Part shown: positions 6,673 to 15,920 of the stretch, piece after piece
How positions within the stretch are numbered: the first letter of the stretch is position 1
How the letters are laid out: each line of letters starts with the position of its first letter
Source: an uncultured Bulleidia sp.
Lineage (GTDB): Bacteria > Bacillota_I > Bacilli_A > Erysipelotrichales > Erysipelotrichaceae
NCBI GenBank assembly: GCA_934757945.1
Contig: CAKVLT010000030.1
Span: 1 to 19,948 of the forward strand
Length of the DNA: 19,948 nt
Direction: 5' to 3'
Position numbers and translations under genes: made by a program
Notes under the pieces: generated by a model
The model's input: the letters and a program-made list of their open reading frames with translations, nothing else
Told to the model about the DNA's origin: nothing
The model's database searches: none

Positions 6673-9600
6673 ATGGAAACAGTGCAGAAGAAGAAAAGAA
6701 GAAGATTAAGAAGACTGAAGCTGACCAAAAAGGATAAAAAGATGGCTGTAAGAATCCTGATGGCGTTTGTTGCCATTGTGTGTGGTCTGACCAGTTCTTC
6801 TTATTATCTCAATTTCAAAAAGGAAAAACAGGAAATTGCTGATCGAGCTGCCTCATTAGGTCTGACACGTAATATTGTTCAGACCGAAGATGAAGACATT
6901 CTTGCGGTGAACTATGGTAAGGATAGCTACACTAAGATTGGTGAGAATGTGTATATCGTAAATTACGATTCTTACGATGAAGCTAAAAAAGCTGGAAGCG
7001 ACTCTGGAAAGAGAACTGAAGGCGTAACGAGTGAGATGGATACACTGTTTGTGACTGCAAATGATGATTATGTATCTGAGGATGAACATCCATCTACGAT
7101 GCTGGATGAAAATGGCAATATTGTAAATGATGATGGTACTGATCCAGACTCTGCTTTACAGAAAGCATATACAGAAGGTAGACCTGAAGTAATATATGAT
7201 AATGCAATAGAAGAACCTGTAGCAACCTCAGCTGATGATTCTGCATATCAGGTATCCGCACTTCCTGAAGGATATACAGCTAGACAGTACGCTGATGAGC
7301 AAGGAACAAAACTGGTTGCTGTAATTGATACAGGTGCTAATGTCGGTGCTGTTCAGTCCGTTAATTTCACATCCAGTGAGAAGGATGGAGACGAGAACGG
7401 ACACGGAACATCCATGGTTAAGAAGATTATGGATAATGCCGATGGAAAAGCTACAGTCGTATCTTTGAAAGCTATCAATGATAATGGCAGAGGATTGTTA
7501 ACTGATGTATACCAGGCGGTCAGATGGGCTATTGATAATAATGTAGACGTAATCAATATGTCTATCTGTGCATTCGACGATGGTAATCAGGAAATCTTCA
7601 AAGAAATCATTAGAGAAGCAATCTCCAAAGGAATTACAGTAGTAGCTTCTGCCGGCAACTATAATTCCAATGTTAAGTCTTACGTTCCAGCTAATATTGA
7701 TGGAGTAATCACAGTAGGTGCGTATAAAGAAAATGAAGATGGAACAGCAGAAAAAGCTGACTTCTCCAACTATGGTGATATTACCTACTACGAAAAAGAA
7801 AACTCTACATCTGATGCTACAGCAAAGATTACAGGTATGATCGTTGCTGGTAAGGACTTATCCAATGAAAAGACCAAAGATAATGTAAAGGTTGATATGG
7901 ATAAGGTAAGCAAAGAAGATGTGAATATTAGTGACTTTAACACAGAACATAGCTTCCAGTACGTTGATGCTGTAGTAGGCGGTGGATATGGGCATTTCTT
8001 AGTACGTGAACTTGCAAATAGTGCTAACCCAACTCTTTGGGTAGGAAACTGGGGAAGCAATAATAATTCTCCTAGTGGTTTATATGGTGGTGCTGAAACA
8101 AGTTATACATGGTTCACATCAGAATTATCTAGTGCTGAAAATGGATATAAGTTTGAAAAGCAGGTATTGCATGAGACATATGGCTGGTATGACGGCTCTG
8201 GATATCATGGCTATGGTGATGGATGGTATATAGACTATACAGAAGGCGGTATAAAAGTTTACGATGAAACATATAGAGATTGTGATGGTTCTTATACATA
8301 TCCGGGTTTACGATTTGTTCCTCATGCTAGAAATACCTCAACTGGTACAACATCAATCACAATGTACTTTGCGGAAACTGCTGTAAAAGTAGATGCTAAT
8401 GGTGGAAAAATGTCTAACGGAGTGTCTACGGGGGTATGGCATTATTCTGGCGGTAAAGGTGAACGTGGAACAGGTGTAAATGCAAAGCTGGATTTAGGAA
8501 CTCCTACAAGACCTGGCTATATTTTTGCTGGATGGGCTGTATCCGGAGGCGGAAGCATGAATGGTACTGTTTACAATTATGGTAATGGTGATGCAACCGT
8601 AGTAGCACAATGGTATGGTGCTGAGAAAGAAGCAACTACAATTACAAAGACAGATTCAAGTATTACAGAAGATTTAATGTATGATAGCAAGACTAACACA
8701 ACAACATATACATCATTTGACCTTTCCAAAGATGGTTCAATGTGGGGTATGAATCAGTCTAATGCTTTCTCTTCTGTACAAAATACATCCAATGGATTTA
8801 AGTTCAATTTCTCAGGCGTAGGTGGTGGCGAAAAGCTATTTGTACCATTTAATACAACGCCAGGACAGAAATATTATTATCAAATTACTTTCAAACAGCC
8901 TTCTAATTTACAACTTGGATACGAAAATGGTATTTGGTTAGCATTTTTAAAGTCTAAGCCAAAGACGGGGCTTGAGGCTCATAGAGGTGAAAGTAGTGGA
9001 GATGTATGGGATGCAGATAGGCAATTACAAACAACAAATAGCATTTCAACAGAAGGGCAACCATTTAAAAACTATACAAACGCAACCTATACAGGCTCAT
9101 TTACGGCAACTTCGGATAAGACCTATGCTGGGTTCTACTTCTGGTATGTAAAAGACGGTGTTCCATATACATTTGAGATTGATGACTTCTTAGTTACAAC
9201 AGAGCCTAACCCACACACACTTTCCACCCCATCTTCAAGACCTGGATATGAGTTCTTAAACTGGAATACTAAACAAGATGGCACTGGAACGAAGCTCAAG
9301 GCAGGGGATAAAGTAAATTTAAAAACTACTGATACAACATATTATGCACAGTGGAAACCATTGATTACCGAATCTCCATTGAACGTTAACTTAGGTACTT
9401 GGAACGGAAGCAGTTATACCTATGCGAAGAACTCAAACGGTATGTATAACAATAAAGAAGTCGATTCTCAAAAGGGATATAAGGTAGCAACCGTTGACTA
9501 TAAAGCTATCTTCGATGGCAGTAGTGATTATTCAACTAAGACAGGAATTAGTGAGAATAAGACGAAAGTTCTCATTGATAGCACAGTAAATATTTCCAGC

Positions 9601-12006
9601 TTAACAATGATGAATGGTTATAAGTTTGAAGCTTGGGAAGGCTCTGGTGCAGGTACGAATAAAGATACATCTTTTAAAGTTACACCGCCTGACAGTAATG
9701 GCAAGTCTACTAATGAGACTACTCTGAAGGCTAGAGGCGTTTCCTATAACGTTGTTTTCCATAACAACTCAGTGAAGTGCGTGAATGGTACACCTGATGA
9801 TGACCAGACAGTGCTTGCAAATGGTAGCATGGCAACTCAGACCATGCACTATGGATCTAAAGAAACTCTTGCAAAGAATCAGTTTAGCTGGGAAGGACAT
9901 ACATTCCTTGGGTGGACTACTTTAGAAAACGGAACATCTGTTTCTTCTTACAACGGAATCACATTTACAGATGGAGCTTCTGGATTCTTCGATGGCATGG
10001 GTAAGTTAGTCAATGTTCATGATGATGGAGCTACAGTGGATTTATACGCTGTATGGTCAACAGAAAAGACAACTGTGACCATTGATCCAACACATGGTAC
10101 ATACGCTGGTACAGCAAACAAGACAACGAAAACTCAGAAGTGGGGTACTACACTGAGCGTACCAAACGCAACAGCTAATAACGTAAGCTCAGTGCTTACA
10201 TATAACTTCAATGCTGATGGTGTCACATGGTCTGGTACTCAGCCTACAGGCGTATCTTCTTCTGCATTACATTCCAAAACTGATACTTCCAGACTTGAGT
10301 TCTCTAACTGGGTAATCAAAGACAAGGTAAATGGAATTGAAGTAAGTGAGAATAACGGTAGCTGGGGTTATCTGAGAGATCCAAACACATACGTATTTGG
10401 TGCGTTTGATGCGATTATCGAAGGAAGATATTACTTCTCAAGAGTAATATTACCTGTTCCTGAAAGAGCTAATTATACCTTCGCTGGATGGTATTATGAT
10501 GCAGACTGTACTAAGTTTGCCGGTAACGGTGGCAGTGAATACAGAGCCGATGATACCGAGAACAGTAAGAGATATACGCTATATGCCAGATGGGAAAAGA
10601 ATACTTACAACTATACTGACACGTTGGAATACAACATCGTGGATGAAACGATTCAGGAAAATCACGATTATCCTGAATTTAAGATCAGAAAGACAGATGA
10701 ACTTGGTAATGTATTAACAACAGTTAGAACCGCTGCTGGTGAAACAAAGTCTTTCGTTATCGAGATTACATCTGGAACAAAATATAACCATAACAACCTT
10801 GTCTACACACTGGATACTGGAAAAGGAATCCTAGACAGAAGTGGTAACGTGGTTATTTCTAACAGCAGTCCTAAATACAACAAGGATGCTGGATGGTACG
10901 ACATGACAGATATGCTTCCGAAAGGAAAGTATACAGCTCACGAAGTGTCCGCACCTGCTGGATGGTATATGGATAAGGACCAGACATTTGAAGTAACAGG
11001 AACAAAAGCTGATTACGACAATGCGATTGCAGAACTCAATAGTGCTAAAAAGAATCTTGATGAAGTCACTATTCAAAATGATGCTCAGGCATTGAAAAAG
11101 GCACAGGAAAGATTTGAAAAAGCAGAGGCAAATGTAAATTATCTGAAGAGTGGGTATAACCATGTGACATTTAAGGATACAAAGATAATAACTCCACCTT
11201 ATGATGAAGATTATTTATCTTGGAAACATGACTCTCAGGGAAGACCAATTGCTAACGCATGGTTTAATCTTATTGATAATACAGATGGCAATAAGGTAGT
11301 TACCTCTTTTGCCACAAATGATGAGGGAAATCTTCCTTTAAATGTTCCTTCATTCTTGGTTGCAGGACACAAAATGACAATTGAGGAGTCAAAGGCACCT
11401 GAAGGGTATCAGAAGGTTTCTACTTCCTTTACAGTTCCTACTGAACCACAAGAAAATCTTGATTTTATTAGTAAAGTAGAAGAAACGCCTAATACTACTG
11501 AGTTTAAAGTAAAGAAAACTGATAAAGACGGAAATGTATTAAAAGGTGCTGGATTCAAACTCTACGTCAAGACTATAGAAGGTGATATAGTTGAAGCCAG
11601 ATACAATAAAACGACTGGCGAATTTATCCAGCCTGGTACTGCTGATTATGACTCCGATAAAGCGGTAGCATACGAAGGTGAAACAGGTGTCGATGGTACA
11701 GTATCCTTCAAAAAACTTCCAACAAGAGCAACCTTCGATGGCAAGTCTGAAGTAGGAACAAAGAAATACTACATTCAGGAAACAAAAGCACCAGCAGGGT
11801 ATAAGCTAAACGCTTCTCTAGTAGAAGTATTGTTGGAAGACCAGAACAATACAATCCAGACATTCACAATCATGGATGCCAAGGCAACCTTAGATGTATT
11901 ACAGACAGGTGGAAGTGGATCTTCACCATATATCTTCGCCGGTGTATTACTGATTGTATTAGGAATCACACTTTCTTCTTTGAAGAAGCAGCATTTTATC
12001 AAGTAA
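6673..12006 (+). CDS. cell-wall-anchored subtilase (S8) with InlB-type B-repeats and Cna-B domains
   Basis: 1777 residues. A very basic start is followed by a membrane helix (about 24-46), either a signal peptide or an anchor. The S8 protease domain has Asp219 (VIDTG), His244 (NGHGTSM), oxyanion Asn329 (ASAGN) and Ser380 in STSDATAKITG, where GTS is usual, so the catalytic set is complete. From about 571 there are InlB/Listeria-Bacteroides-type repeats with GY.F.GW and A.W ends (about 571-650, 846-896, 1026-1130, 1131-1309), with a possible carbohydrate-binding-like stretch between 690 and 845. Cna-B-like domains follow (from about 1336, 1514 and 1610) with a short coiled coil near 1445-1495. 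The end is a sorting signal: VLQTGG near 1741, a hydrophobic helix and KKQHFIK. Likely a wall-attached protease/adhesin processing surface or host proteins; substrate unknown. Translation is probably coupled to the leader peptide. Confidence 0.88.
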   Translation: METVQKKKRRRLRRLKLTKKDKKMAVRILMAFVAIVCGLTSSSYYLNFKKEKQEIADRAASLGLTRNIVQTEDEDILAVNYGKDSYTKIGENVYIVNYDSYDEAKKAGSDSGKRTEGVTSEMDTLFVTANDDYVSEDEHPSTMLDENGNIVNDDGTDPDSALQKAYTEGRPEVIYDNAIEEPVATSADDSAYQVSALPEGYTARQYADEQGTKLVAVIDTGANVGAVQSVNFTSSEKDGDENGHGTSMVKKIMDNADGKATVVSLKAINDNGRGLLTDVYQAVRWAIDNNVDVINMSICAFDDGNQEIFKEIIREAISKGITVVASAGNYNSNVKSYVPANIDGVITVGAYKENEDGTAEKADFSNYGDITYYEKENSTSDATAKITGMIVAGKDLSNEKTKDNVKVDMDKVSKEDVNISDFNTEHSFQYVDAVVGGGYGHFLVRELANSANPTLWVGNWGSNNNSPSGLYGGAETSYTWFTSELSSAENGYKFEKQVLHETYGWYDGSGYHGYGDGWYIDYTEGGIKVYDETYRDCDGSYTYPGLRFVPHARNTSTGTTSITMYFAETAVKVDANGGKMSNGVSTGVWHYSGGKGERGTGVNAKLDLGTPTRPGYIFAGWAVSGGGSMNGTVYNYGNGDATVVAQWYGAEKEATTITKTDSSITEDLMYDSKTNTTTYTSFDLSKDGSMWGMNQSNAFSSVQNTSNGFKFNFSGVGGGEKLFVPFNTTPGQKYYYQITFKQPSNLQLGYENGIWLAFLKSKPKTGLEAHRGESSGDVWDADRQLQTTNSISTEGQPFKNYTNATYTGSFTATSDKTYAGFYFWYVKDGVPYTFEIDDFLVTTEPNPHTLSTPSSRPGYEFLNWNTKQDGTGTKLKAGDKVNLKTTDTTYYAQWKPLITESPLNVNLGTWNGSSYTYAKNSNGMYNNKEVDSQKGYKVATVDYKAIFDGSSDYSTKTGISENKTKVLIDSTVNISSLTMMNGYKFEAWEGSGAGTNKDTSFKVTPPDSNGKSTNETTLKARGVSYNVVFHNNSVKCVNGTPDDDQTVLANGSMATQTMHYGSKETLAKNQFSWEGHTFLGWTTLENGTSVSSYNGITFTDGASGFFDGMGKLVNVHDDGATVDLYAVWSTEKTTVTIDPTHGTYAGTANKTTKTQKWGTTLSVPNATANNVSSVLTYNFNADGVTWSGTQPTGVSSSALHSKTDTSRLEFSNWVIKDKVNGIEVSENNGSWGYLRDPNTYVFGAFDAIIEGRYYFSRVILPVPERANYTFAGWYYDADCTKFAGNGGSEYRADDTENSKRYTLYARWEKNTYNYTDTLEYNIVDETIQENHDYPEFKIRKTDELGNVLTTVRTAAGETKSFVIEITSGTKYNHNNLVYTLDTGKGILDRSGNVVISNSSPKYNKDAGWYDMTDMLPKGKYTAHEVSAPAGWYMDKDQTFEVTGTKADYDNAIAELNSAKKNLDEVTIQNDAQALKKAQERFEKAEANVNYLKSGYNHVTFKDTKIITPPYDEDYLSWKHDSQGRPIANAWFNLIDNTDGNKVVTSFATNDEGNLPLNVPSFLVAGHKMTIEESKAPEGYQKVSTSFTVPTEPQENLDFISKVEETPNTTEFKVKKTDKDGNVLKGAGFKLYVKTIEGDIVEARYNKTTGEFIQPGTADYDSDKAVAYEGETGVDGTVSFKKLPTRATFDGKSEVGTKKYYIQETKAPAGYKLNASLVEVLLEDQNNTIQTFTIMDAKATLDVLQTGGSGSSPYIFAGVLLIVLGITLSSLKKQHFIK

Positions 12007-12082
12007 TGATAAAGGGTTGATTTAGACAAAGGGAGAGGACATAATAAAAGTGTATTAAAAGGGAGTTTTTAAAAGGAAAGTT

Positions 12083-15000
12083 ATGACAAGAAAAGAAAAT
12101 TTATTTAAGTCTACGATCAAAAAAACTGCTATCGCAACTATGGTTGTGACAGGTGCAGTTGCACCAGCAATTCAGACAGTTTTTGCCGACACTGAGAGTG
12201 ATTTACAGGATGCAAAGACTACACTTGAACAGGCTACAAAAGAATTAGAACAGGCACAGGCAGATAAGACTCTGGCTACAACCAGACTGGAAACAGCTCA
12301 GAAGGATTTAGAAGATGCTAATGCTGATCTGGCAACAAAGAAAGCACGCTTGGATGAACTGAAGGCAGACCCTGAAGTAAGTGAAGAAGGTATCAAAACT
12401 GCTGAAGCTGAAGCAGCTGAAGCTGAAGACAGAGCTGTAAGTGCTGGAAAAGCATTATCACAAAAAACTCAGGATTTAGCTGATGCAGAGACTAATCTTG
12501 CGAAAGCTCAGTCTGCTTATAATACAGCTAACGATGTTTATAACAAAGCAGTAACAGCTAAGAACAATGCTGTAGCTGAAAGACAGCAGGCTGAAGTTGA
12601 TAAAGCTAATGCTGAAAAGGCTAAGAATGAAGCTGGAGCAAATAAGGATTCTGCAAAAGCAGATGCTGATACATTGAAAGATGCTAATCCTAATGCAGAT
12701 GCTAACCTTAAAAAAGCTAATGAAGATAAAGAAACAGCTAAAGGTGAATTAACTTCAGCTGAAACAGCACAGGGTACTGCTCAGTCAAGATTTGATAGTG
12801 CTCAGACAACAGTCGATTCTGCAAAAGCGAATGCTGAGGATAAGGCAAATAAAGTATACTATGCTGAGACAACATTATATGAAAAGAATACTGCTAAAGA
12901 AAATGCTAAACATGCTTTAACAGAAGCAACACAGGCTAAAGATAATGCTGATACTGCTTTAAGTGCGGCAAATACTGCTTTAGAAAAAGCTAGAAAAAAT
13001 AACGAAGCTGCAATCAAAGCACATGATGACGCTGTTAAAGCAAAAGAAAATAGTATTTCTGATTTACGATCTGAAGCTGAGAAAAAACAGACACAATTAA
13101 CTACTCAGGCTAATGCTTTACAGACTTTGGTTGAAGCTGAAGAAACAGCTAATAACGCACTTGAAGAAGCGAAAACAGCTGTAACTACTGCAAAAAATGC
13201 AAAGGATCAAGCTGATAAAGCATTAGACACAGCTAATGCTGAACTTGATAAAAAGAAAGCTAATTTAGAAACTGCAAAGAAGAATTTAGAAGCTGGTAAA
13301 GATAAGCTCTCTGTATTAAATGGAAATGTGAAAACAGCTGAAGATGAACTTGCAATAGCACAGGATGCTCAAAAGGAAGCACAGAAGAACGTTACAGCTA
13401 ATACTGAAGCAGTCAAACAAGCTGAACAGGCTTATAATGAAGCTAAAACATTAGCAGAATCTGCTGAATCAAGAAGAAATAGTGTTGATTTCTATACAGA
13501 TGAATTAGGACTTGATAAAGATGTGTTCAATTATATTTGGAATAGAGGTACAGCACCTTCTGGAACAGTTCCAAGCAAAGACAGATCTAACTGCTTAGAT
13601 GCTGGCAAAGGAACATATCAAGGAAATTATACTGTAAAAGGTATGGATGGTGATGCAACACACATTCAAAACCTTAGAAAATCCATTGAACTCCTAAAAG
13701 AATATAAGAAGATTTTGGTTAAAGAAGGCATTATCAGTGAAACAGATGATATTAACGTATCTATTGCGGCTATGTTAGAAGCAGAATTGTCTGCAAATTT
13801 CCAAGCATATTCCATGGAATCTGAGAAAACAGGTAAAAAACTCAATCATATTGAAGGAAGTTTTAGTGAAAATATTTCCGCTGGATATCCTGATCCATTC
13901 GTAGGATGGTACGAAGAAGAAAAGGCAGTATATGAATATCTTAAAGACAAGGGTTGGACAATTGCTGACTGTAAAAACGACATAAACAAGAGCAATGCAG
14001 TCGTTAGAGATCTTAACCTTCCTGGACCAGCATGGATTCAGTACGGTCACTACATTAACATTATCAGAGCAGGTAATGGTACAGGTGCTACAGGGATAGC
14101 TTTTAACACAAACGGACGGGGAACATCATCTCAAAAGTATGCTCCACATGAAGGAGATATTATTTATCAGCCTTTCTATCCAGAGCAAAATCATCCAGTT
14201 ACAACTCCAATTCTCACCCTCACAGACTTTGAAGCTAAACTCAATGCTTACGTTGCAAAATTAGACAATGCACAGGCTGATGCTGATGCAAAGAAACAGG
14301 AATGGGAAAGTGCAAAAGCAAGACTTGAAGCTGCAAACACAGCATTAAACAATGCAAACACTGATGTAACTAATGCAGGAAATGCAGTAAATACAGCAAA
14401 AGATGCCGTTACTGCTCAAGGCATTAAAAATACAGAGCTGACAAGGGCATTGGCAAACGCTCAGATTGAACAACACAATGCTCAGACTAACGTAAATAAC
14501 AAACAAACTGATGTAACTACTGCTCAAGAAGAAGTTGGACGTAAAGAAGCTGATGTAACAGCAAAGCAGACTGCTTTAGAAACAGCAGTATCTAATAGAA
14601 GTGCAAAAGAAGCTGAGGTTGAAACTGCGAAAAGGGATAAAGCTATTGCTGACCAAGCTGTAGAAGATGCTGAAGCAGAACTTGAAAACTTAAAGAATGC
14701 ACCTGTAGGCGATGCTGAATATCAGACAGCAAAGAAAGCTCATGAAGATGCGTTACAAGCTCAGTCTAATGCTCAGAAAGTATTAGATGAAGCAAATGCT
14801 GGATTAACAAAGGCAACAGAAGAAGCGAACAATGCGCAGACAGCTCTTGACGATGCTCAGAGTGAGCGAGATACAGCTAACCGGGCTTATATCAACGCAT
14901 TAACAGAACTCGGCAACGCAAACGATGCTCTTACTACAGCAAAGGCAAACACTAAAGCTAAGAAAACTGCTCTTGATGAAGCAACTAAGAAAGCTAATGA

Positions 15001-15685
15001 TGCTCAGACAGTAGTTGACAGCATTGCCGATGCAGAAACAAAAGCTGAAGAAGCTAAGAATGCATATGATAGTGCGGTAAGAACACTTGAAACTTTAAAT
15101 GCATTACTGGAAAACAGAAAACAGGCTGAACAGGAAGCAAACGAAGCTTATAAAAATGCATTACAGGATGCGACTAATGCTAAGACAGCATTAGATGCTA
15201 TGTCTGATGCAAAAGATGTTGCTCAGACAGCAAAGAATAATGCTGAAACTGCATTCAACACTGAGGAAGCTAACGCATTTAACAAAGCTAAGAAAGTCAG
15301 ATCATTAAAAGCAATGAAAGCTGAAAAGGAACAGCTTACAGTTGACATTGATGGGCTGAATGCCATGATTGGTGGAATCGAAGATTCTATTCCAGACCTT
15401 GAAGCAAAGGTAGAAGAAGCAAATGCGAAACTAGCTCTTGCTCAGAAAGGATTCAATAAGGCAAAAGCTGACTACACAACTGTAAACGATAAGTTCCAAG
15501 CTGAAGAAGAAGCTAAGAAGAAAGCCGAAGAAGAGAAAAAAGCTGAAGAAGAAAAGAAGAAAGCTGAACAGGCAACTGCTCAGACTGGAATTAATCTTGG
15601 TCTTGCTCCTGAAATGGCAGCATTTGCTGGTAGCATTGCAACCGCAGTATATGTTCTTGTAAGAAAGAAAGAAGAACACGATTAA
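12083..15685 (+). CDS. SEC10/PgrA-like coiled-coil surface protein with CAP-like domain
   Basis: 1200 residues, rich in Ala, Lys, Glu and Asn. Residues 1-35 are a signal peptide ending VFA. Long heptad-like coiled coils occupy about 36-460 and 715-1165. Between them a globular CAP/SCP-like domain (about 463-715) shows His589 (NHIEG), Glu596 (ENISAG), the WYEEEKAVYEYL helix and GHYINI with His656, the spacing of the CAP His/Glu set. This plan matches SEC10/PgrA surface-exclusion proteins of enterococcal conjugative plasmids, which reduce entry of related elements; here exclusion is inferred, and an adhesin role is equally possible. The tail has AQTG, a hydrophobic helix and VRKKEEHD, a sorting-signal shape with a non-canonical motif. 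A 76-base gap separates it from the subtilase, with AAAAGGAAAG before the ATG and no clear terminator, so it may be co-transcribed. Confidence 0.85.
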   Translation: MTRKENLFKSTIKKTAIATMVVTGAVAPAIQTVFADTESDLQDAKTTLEQATKELEQAQADKTLATTRLETAQKDLEDANADLATKKARLDELKADPEVSEEGIKTAEAEAAEAEDRAVSAGKALSQKTQDLADAETNLAKAQSAYNTANDVYNKAVTAKNNAVAERQQAEVDKANAEKAKNEAGANKDSAKADADTLKDANPNADANLKKANEDKETAKGELTSAETAQGTAQSRFDSAQTTVDSAKANAEDKANKVYYAETTLYEKNTAKENAKHALTEATQAKDNADTALSAANTALEKARKNNEAAIKAHDDAVKAKENSISDLRSEAEKKQTQLTTQANALQTLVEAEETANNALEEAKTAVTTAKNAKDQADKALDTANAELDKKKANLETAKKNLEAGKDKLSVLNGNVKTAEDELAIAQDAQKEAQKNVTANTEAVKQAEQAYNEAKTLAESAESRRNSVDFYTDELGLDKDVFNYIWNRGTAPSGTVPSKDRSNCLDAGKGTYQGNYTVKGMDGDATHIQNLRKSIELLKEYKKILVKEGIISETDDINVSIAAMLEAELSANFQAYSMESEKTGKKLNHIEGSFSENISAGYPDPFVGWYEEEKAVYEYLKDKGWTIADCKNDINKSNAVVRDLNLPGPAWIQYGHYINIIRAGNGTGATGIAFNTNGRGTSSQKYAPHEGDIIYQPFYPEQNHPVTTPILTLTDFEAKLNAYVAKLDNAQADADAKKQEWESAKARLEAANTALNNANTDVTNAGNAVNTAKDAVTAQGIKNTELTRALANAQIEQHNAQTNVNNKQTDVTTAQEEVGRKEADVTAKQTALETAVSNRSAKEAEVETAKRDKAIADQAVEDAEAELENLKNAPVGDAEYQTAKKAHEDALQAQSNAQKVLDEANAGLTKATEEANNAQTALDDAQSERDTANRAYINALTELGNANDALTTAKANTKAKKTALDEATKKANDAQTVVDSIADAETKAEEAKNAYDSAVRTLETLNALLENRKQAEQEANEAYKNALQDATNAKTALDAMSDAKDVAQTAKNNAETAFNTEEANAFNKAKKVRSLKAMKAEKEQLTVDIDGLNAMIGGIEDSIPDLEAKVEEANAKLALAQKGFNKAKADYTTVNDKFQAEEEAKKKAEEEKKAEEEKKKAEQATAQTGINLGLAPEMAAFAGSIATAVYVLVRKKEEHD

Positions 15686-15743
15686 AATGGTACTTAGTGG
15701 AATTATAAATTGCTTATGATTCTACTTTGTATAAAACTTCCTT

Positions 15744-15777
15744 GTGACTTTCTATTAGCGATAGAGTAGGAAGTCAC
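15744..15777 (+). promoter_or_regulatory. hairpin upstream of the operon terminator
   Basis: Arms 15744-15754 and 15767-15777 pair over 11 bp with one G-U. No T-run follows. It sits 13 bases before the real terminator and may stabilise the transcript 3' end. Confidence 0.45.
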
Positions 15778-15790
15778 TTAATAGGTGAGG

Positions 15791-15821
15791 AAAGCTGGTC
15801 ATTAACAGATCAGCTTTTTTT
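15791..15821 (+). terminator. intrinsic terminator after the SEC10-like gene
   Basis: AAAGCTGGTC (15791-15800) pairs with GATCAGCTTT (15808-15817), 10 bp with one G-U, followed by a seven-T run to 15821. It closes the surface-protein unit. Confidence 0.88.
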
Positions 15822-15837
15822 CTTATAAAAATAAGTG

Positions 15838-15854
15838 CGGGGCGGTTCGCCCCG
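15838..15854 (+). repeat. GC-rich palindromic repeat, copy 1
   Basis: CGGGGCG-GTT-CGCCCCG forms a 7-bp perfect stem in AT-rich surroundings. Related copies lie at 16714-16730 and 18464-18478. Confidence 0.65.
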
Positions 15855-15894
15855 GATGTGGTTATTTTATAATAATAATTTATTTCAGTTATTG

Positions 15895-15900
15895 TATAAT
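15895..15900 (+). promoter_or_regulatory. -10 box for the fic gene
   Basis: Perfect TATAAT with T and G just upstream. No good -35 at 16-18 bases. The predicted start site near 15907 leaves a 5' leader of about 14 bases with GAGG before ATG 15921. Confidence 0.5.
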
Positions 15901-15920
15901 CTAGGTATTAAGAGGTGGAT

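Noticed and set aside
12007..12082. Promoter between the subtilase and the SEC10-like gene (TTGATT and TAATAA)
   Set aside because: The spacer would be about 19 bases and the boxes are weak; co-transcription is as likely.
12190..15570. Repetitive DNA as a CRISPR or tandem repeat array
   Set aside because: The repetition comes from Ala/Lys/Glu codons of coiled coils; there is no constant repeat with unique spacers.
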